Both the position numbers and the translations under genes were made by a program. The notes beneath the pieces are model-generated. The model saw only the letters and a list, made by a program, of their open reading frames with translations, did no database searches and was not told the origin of the DNA. From Saprospiraceae bacterium (lineage in GTDB: Bacteria; Bacteroidota; Bacteroidia; Chitinophagales; Saprospiraceae): DNA of 64,000 nucleotides. The DNA is taken from NCBI GenBank assembly GCA_016717105.1, contig JADKGF010000012.1, forward strand, positions 95,572 to 159,571. The letters run 5' to 3'. Positions 58,694 through 64,000 of the stretch are shown piece after piece (positions within the stretch are counted from its first letter, which is position 1; the number at the start of each line of letters is the position of its first letter).

Positions 58694-61600
58694 TTATTTT
58701 AATCTTTCAAATATGTATGGAAAATCATCATTTCGGGCAACAATATATAATCCATTGGTCTTAATAATTTGCCTTGATTTACCTTTGATATTTAACCCAG
58801 TATTTGTTGATGCGGCAGGAATAAAGTCTCCCTTTTTATTGTTTAAAAGTACTAAGCCCTTGTTTGCATCCAAGGCTCCAAATTGAGGTTGGAAGCCATT
58901 TAAATTGCCAACTATTATTAAATCAATGTAGTTATCTTCATTTATATCCTCCATTAGTACATCATTTATTGATGACCACTGAGCTTGCTCACAAAGTTCT
59001 TTGAGTAAAAACCCTTTAGATCCTTTATTATAGGCTATATAGCTTTTTGTTGTTGTTATAGTCTTATGGGTTGCTTTTTTCAATTGGTCACCAAATAATT
59101 CTTGAATAGATTTATCTGCATATTCTTTATGTTTCAGGTTTTTTTTCTTTAAAATTGATAATTGCTCTACCATATCCCGTTTCGTACTTATTGGCATGTC
59201 TTTCCCTTCGACTTGCCTTGACATTAATTTTTCAGGCATTCCATTATTATCAAAATCGTTTATATATAATGTCAGGGGTAAATACCTTTCATCTTGTAAA
59301 TAGCCATTATTTCCAGAGTTTCCAAGAAGAATGTCAATCCTACCATCTTTGTCAAAATCACTTAAATGCACAGATTGCCAAAATCCATTAAGATTATTGA
59401 ATGATGGATCAACTTCTTTCTTTACCCATCGATTATTAACATAATTAAGAATTAATGGGGCCATCCATTCACCTACGATGATTAACTCATTCTTTTTATC
59501 ACCATCAATATCTCCCCAAGCTGCATCAGTTACCATCCCAGGTTTGACAACTCCTTAATCTGGGCCAATATATCTACAAAAGAGCCTTTGCCATTGTTTT
59601 GATAGATATAAGAACGAGGCGACATACCATATTCACCTGGATAAGATCTACTTCCAACAAAAATATCTAGGTCGCCATCATTGTCGAAATCGAAAGGTAT
59701 AGCAACAGATGTATTATAACCATTGGGCGGTAATGCTCTTGTGTCTATACTAAAGTTACCGCTTCCATCATTGATATAAATACGATCTTGTAGCTCCCTA
59801 CTTCCGATTTGCATAGAATTGCCACCCGAACCCACAAAAAGATCTAAATCCTTGTCACCGTCCACATCAAAAAAAACAGCTTCTGTATCTTCCCACTCTT
59901 TAAATTCATTAAAAATAGTTTGCTTAGTAAATTTAAATCCTTTTTTTAAGCCTATATATAATGCACCAGCTTGACCAGCAGCTCCACAAAAATACAGATC
60001 ATTTTTACCATCATTATTGACATCTCCCATAGCTATTTTAGGGCCTTCTTTAGACAACATCATAGGAATGTTACGCTCAAAATAGAAATCTACATGATTA
60101 TTTTCAATGTGTTTCGGAAAATCCTCGTTAGATTGGACAAATAATTTCTTCTCAACGTTCTTATTAATGTTGGCAGTAGAGTGGTCTGATAATTTTGATA
60201 TTTTATGGTATTGATTAATTGGTAAATTCAAAATCTTGCTTCGCTTAGTATCTGGCCAATTAATAATAACTGAGTCTATTTTTGAATTTTTCCCCAAACC
60301 AAATACAAGCCTGAGATCTACAGAAGATTGAAATCCTTTATTAGGAATCAACTGCTGTGACAATATAGTGTCATTAATATAAACCTTACAAGATGATCCT
60401 ATTGCAAAAGGATTTTTTTCGTCTCCTATTAATTGTAAACCGATAAAATCATTTTTGTGAATCTCCCTTGCATTATTTTTATACAATAAAGCTGGTTGGT
60501 TTACATTATTAATCACAAGGTCAAGATCACCATCATTATCAAGATCACCATATGCGGCCCCATTAGAAAATGTTTTTTCTGACAATCCCCATTCGTTAGA
60601 TACATTGCTAAACTTCATTCTACCGTTATTGCGAAAAGCCATATTTTGGATAGGTGTTGAAGGCATTTTATTAATTATGGAGTCTAACTGCTCTTTTTTA
60701 CCATTCAATGCCATCTTTTGGATAACGTCATTTGCAAAAAAATCAATAAAATCTTGGTCTATCACATCATGATATATGCCATTGCAAACAAAAATATCAG
60801 TCATCAAATCCTGGTCCGCATCAAACAATAATGCGCCCCAACTCCAATCGCTACCTGCAACGCCAGAAAAAAATGCCGTTTCGTCAAATTGACCAGACCC
60901 GTTGTTTACTTGAAGAGAATTTTGCAGATATTGATTATAAAATCCATTTTTTACTTTTAAGTCATGTACATTGATATTATCAAATGTTGTGGTTGTTTTT
61001 AGCCTGTATTCATTATAAGGTAGCATATCTGTCACAAATATCTCTGGACATCCGTCATTGTTTAAATCAGCCATATCTGCACCCATAGATGATGTACTCA
61101 AATGTGAAATACGAATTTCTAATTCTTCTTTAAAAGTCCCATTTTTCATGTTTATATAGAGGTAATCTCTTTCAAAAAAATCATTAGATACATAAATGTC
61201 AGGCCAGCCATCATTATCAACATCACCAACGGTGACACCTAATCCAAAACCAATAAGGCTGCCATAGATGCCTGCACGCTCACTTACATCTATATATTTG
61301 CCATTGTCATTCCTAAGGAGTTTGTCTCCACCTCCTTTAAGAAAGTCTTTGACGTTCCAATCTTTTGCCCTTAAGTTTCTAGCATTGCTATAATTTAGAG
61401 TATTTACTGGAATGAATGAGTTATTCAAAATATACACATCAAGATCACCATCCATATCAAAATCAAAAAAAGCAGCATGAGTTGTGTACCCATCTTCATC
61501 GAGGCCGTATTCTTCAGCTTTTCAGTAAATGTCAGGTCATGATTATTGATATAAAGTGTATTTTTAGTATTGCCTTGAGATCGATATCCAGCATTACAAA

Positions 61601-61997
61601 CATATATATCCAACCATCCATCACTATTTATATCAACCAAGGCAACACCAGTACTCCACTTATTCGAATCTGCCACGCCAGCAGTTTGTGTTATGTCTTT
61701 AAATTTTAGGTTTCCTTCATTTATGTATAATTTATTTTCACCCATATTGGATGTAAAATAAATATCTTGCAATCCATCGTTGTTCAGATCACCTATTGCA
61801 ACTCCTCCACCATTATAAAAGTTTCGATAAGAAAAAATATTAAAATCAGGTGTATTTTTTACTGTGTTTTGGAAGTAAATATTTGTTTTATCAGAAGGTA
61901 AGTTAGAAAATAATGTATTATCATTATTTGGCTTTTTATTACAGCTTGCAATTACAGTAAAGATTAAAATAATGACAATGGAAGTTAGTCTATGCAT
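58694..61997 (-). CDS. VCBS/FG-GAP repeat lipoprotein with ASPIC/UnbV domain, copy 2 (two frameshifts)
   Basis: Tandem paralogue of the next gene, about 1,100 residues once two breaks are joined. One is at the T7 run near 61470 (leading into FDFDMDGDLDVYILNNSFIP) and the other near 59545 (IKELSN to PGMVTDAAWGDIDGDKK). It has a lipoprotein signal (IILIFTVIASC), a repeat array with VTVGDVDNDGWPDIYVSND and ALLFDADQDLMTDIFVCNG, an ASPIC-like part (SSVDLRLVFGLGKNSKIDSV, INWPDTKRSKI) and a second repeat array. Separated from susD by a terminator. Confidence 0.82.
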
Positions 61998-62107
61998 TAA
62001 AAATATATTATAGTAGATATGACTTAATAATATTCACAAAAATAATCAAATATAGATAAAAAACGAGAATAGTTTTCTTTCAATAGAATTAAAAGTGTAT
62101 TAAAAAG

Positions 62108-62134
62108 AAAAGGAGCAACATTTGTGCTCCTTTT
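62108..62134 (-). terminator. Rho-independent terminator after susD
   Basis: AAAAGGAGCA (62108-62117) and TGCTCCTTTT (62125-62134) form a perfect 10-bp stem with a 7-base loop, followed on the minus strand by a T-rich run, 27 bases after the susD stop. It separates the SusCD unit from the VCBS pair. Confidence 0.75.
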
Positions 62135-62160
62135 CATAAAAATTTGTTATTTTACTAACA

Positions 62161-63690
62161 TTAATATCCGTCGTTTTGCTTTAAATTTGGATTTGAATCT
62201 AAAGCAAGTTGTGGTATCGGAAATAATACTTCATGGCCATCTATAGATGCATTTTTCATTTCCCATGCCTTTGTATACTCCCCAAATCGAATTAAGTCAT
62301 TTCTTCTCCAACCTTCCCAATACAATTCTCTTCCTCTTTCATCCAAAAGGCCCTTAAGGTGAATTGAATTTAACTCACTAGCACCTCTTTTATTTCTTAA
62401 CTCATTTACTACTATTAAAGCACCACCGCCATCACCTTTCCTAAGAAGGGCCTCAGCTTTAAGTAAATGAATATCAGCCAATCTTAATATTATATAATCA
62501 TTTTCAGGATTATCAACATTTGAATAATCTGGAGGATATTTGATGACTCTGATTCCTTCGTTTTCACCATTACCTGCTAATAATACATTTTTTGTAAAAC
62601 TTAATGGGCTACCAGATCTGTCTAACAAATTATTTCCATCTTTGTCTCTTTGTTGACCAATTAAAAACCCAGCTCTTAGTCCAGAAACATCAGTAACACC
62701 ATTTATTTCACTTCCCAATCTTTGATCATTAGGTTTCAAATCTATCGTAAAATGATGCTAAAGTGGTAAAGCCATTCCATCCGCTTGGTTGTTGATGATA
62801 GTGCAGTGTCATGTAATATCTATTTCTTACACTACCATTAATACCAGCGCCAGCTCTATTTGGAATTGTAAATATTAGCTCCTTAGATGACGTAGCATTA
62901 CTAGGAATAAAATTGTCAAAATAAGTTGAACTTAATCCCAAACCGCAAGATCCCGAAATTTCATCCGCTAATGCAATTACTTTATCTAAATCAGCATTTT
63001 CAAAAGTATAAGGGCCCGCTGGATTACTTGATGAATAAACACCTTTGTTAATTAATACTTTAGCAAGTAATGCCTTCGCTGTATTTTTATTAGCTTTACC
63101 CAAATCAGAACAATCAGGTAAGGCTGAAATTGCAAAGTTTAAATCAGATATTATAAAATTTGTGGCTTCTACCCTAGAAAAAACCTTAGGGCTAACTTTT
63201 ACACCTTCATTAACTTCTCTAAAAGGAGCAATACCCCAAAAATCTACTACATGAAACATGAACAATGCTCTCAAAAATCTAGCTTCACCTTTTTGAGGTT
63301 CGGTAATATCCGTAGCAGCCAATGCAGTATTTGCTTGAAAAACAGATTGATTTAAAGCATTCCAAGAATCTTGAATATATTGGTGTTGTGAGTTCCATGT
63401 ATGTGTGTGCAATGACCTCCAAATACCATTATCACTCCAGTCTGTTCCACGAGTTGGTCCTATCATTTCATCAGAAGGGTGCTCTGTTAGAGCATAGGTG
63501 CCTGCTTGATCTTGAAAAATAGAGCCAACTCTGCCATAAAGTGTTGTAATTAAATCTGAAGCACTTCCTATTACTGCAGTTTCGCCTTCTTTTGCAATTG
63601 TTGAGTCTACGGCTTGATACTCCAAATCAGTACACGCACTTATAAGTAACGCAAGTGAAAGGTTGTTGTATAATTAAATTTGTATTTCAT
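62161..63690 (-). CDS. SusD/RagB family outer-membrane nutrient-binding lipoprotein (two frameshifts)
   Basis: Substrate-binding lid of a SusCD outer-membrane importer. The natural start is ATG 63690 (MKYKFNY), with a one-base break before NNLSLALLISAC, the lipobox. The SusD-like N-terminus follows (DLITTLYGRVGSIFQDQAGT, ARFLRALFMFHVVDFWGIAP), then a second break near 62735 and the RagB/SusD C-terminal domain (IILRLADIHLLKAEALLRKG, DERGRELYWEGWRRNDLIRF, LFPIPQLALDSNPNLKQNDG). The restored length of about 509 residues is normal. The substrate cannot be told; no CAZyme or peptidase gene adjoins within the window. Confidence 0.88.
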
Positions 63691-63708
63691 TTATTTTAAA
63701 TTTGGTGA

Positions 63709-64000
63709 TTAAAAATTGACATTTGCACCAAAGGTAATTGTTCTTGCCCTTGGATATGATAAATAATCAATACCTGCTGAAGGAACATCATCGATTGATT
63801 TGTTAGTATCGACTTCAGGGTCTTGGCCACTATAAGATGTAAATGTTAACAAATTTTGAGCATTTAAATATAACCTTACGCTAGATAAATACTGTGAAGT
63901 AATTGGAATATTGTACCCAAGTGTCAGGTTTTGCAATCTTACAAAATCTCCTTTTTCTAAGAACCTTGTAGATGCGTCAGCTGAATTTGCTCTACTTTCT
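63709..64000 (-). CDS. SusC/RagA family TonB-dependent receptor, C-terminal part
   Basis: The window ends inside this gene, leaving the last 96 codons or so. They read GDFVRLQNLTLGYNIP, VRLYLNAQNLLTFTSYSGQD and YPRARTITFGANVNF, the standard final barrel strands of SusC-type receptors with the terminal aromatic residue. It precedes susD by 18 bases, as is typical. It transports the ligand captured by SusD across the outer membrane using TonB energy. Confidence 0.9.
   Translation of the reverse strand, partial: ESRANSADASTRFLEKGDFVRLQNLTLGYNIPITSQYLSSVRLYLNAQNLLTFTSYSGQDPEVDTNKSIDDVPSAGIDYLSYPRARTITFGANVNF

Noticed and set aside
62729..63625. susD start at 63625
   Set aside because: That start would remove the lipoprotein signal; the lipobox LLISAC and the ATG at 63690 in the adjacent frame give the expected N-terminus.

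Overview
The window is AT-rich chromosomal DNA from a member of the phylum Bacteroidota, most likely a free-living, gliding or polymer-degrading lineage close to Saprospiraceae (inference; no rRNA gene is present to place it). Supporting signs are proteins with type IX secretion (T9SS) C-terminal sorting domains, a PorZ-like T9SS propeller, BshA of bacillithiol synthesis, a SusC/SusD pair, mevalonate-pathway MvaD, a bifunctional DAHP synthase/chorismate mutase, a membrane pyrophosphatase, and promoters of the Bacteroidota type (TAnnTTTG at -7, in the best case with TTTG 20 bases upstream).

Layout. 1-3.8 kb: minus-strand housekeeping genes (rluF, a LysM glucosaminidase, a half-length DUF1456 protein, coaX) around a plus-strand DUF937 gene. 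3.8-5.95 kb: two gene-poor spacers flanking the DAHP synthase gene; one holds a chain of inverted repeats ending in a terminator, the other three DnaA-box-like sites. 5.95-9.4 kb: a GC-richer dinB, then a small defence-like cluster of a Septu/PtuA-type ATPase, a truncated PtuB-like HNH fragment and a second ATPase. 9.5-18.7 kb: lipoprotein, OmpA-type protein, a DUF4294-mvaD-rhodanese operon, radC and a PLP transsulfuration enzyme. 18.8-26.4 kb: secreted T9SS cargo proteins and glgB. 26.4-30.7 kb: the elongasome operon mreB-mreC-mreD-mrdA. 30.9-38.6 kb: an M16 peptidase homologue, dnaN, nadD, porZ-like, bshA, an extreme T/A homopolymer tract and a XerD-type recombinase. 38.6-42.4 kb: aroB and hppA. 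42.5-48.7 kb: surface-polysaccharide genes (Wzx, FkbM methyltransferase, Wzz, Wzy/WaaL-like, flippase-like). 48.7-54.3 kb: glutaminyl cyclase, YdeI-like, LpxD-like, and a four-gene cassette (two CFFCG-motif periplasmic proteins, a His-rich FtsX-type permease and its ATPase) that looks like a zinc-handling system. 54.3-64 kb: a broken SRPBCC/GyrI-like gene, two large tandem VCBS/ASPIC lipoproteins, SusD and the end of SusC.

A strong technical signal runs through the window. At least thirteen genes are interrupted by single-base frameshifts, often at or near short A or T runs, and one of them is the essential sliding-clamp gene dnaN. Residual indel errors in the assembly explain this better than mass pseudogenisation. 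Frame-broken genes are therefore given as single spanning entries, while true losses (truncated PtuB-like gene, DUF559 remnant, internal deletion in the porZ-like gene) are separated because a one-base correction cannot restore them.

The two best candidates for unusual biology are the compact ATPase-HNH-ATPase cluster at 7.2-9.4 kb and the His-rich ABC/CFFCG cassette at 51.3-54.25 kb.
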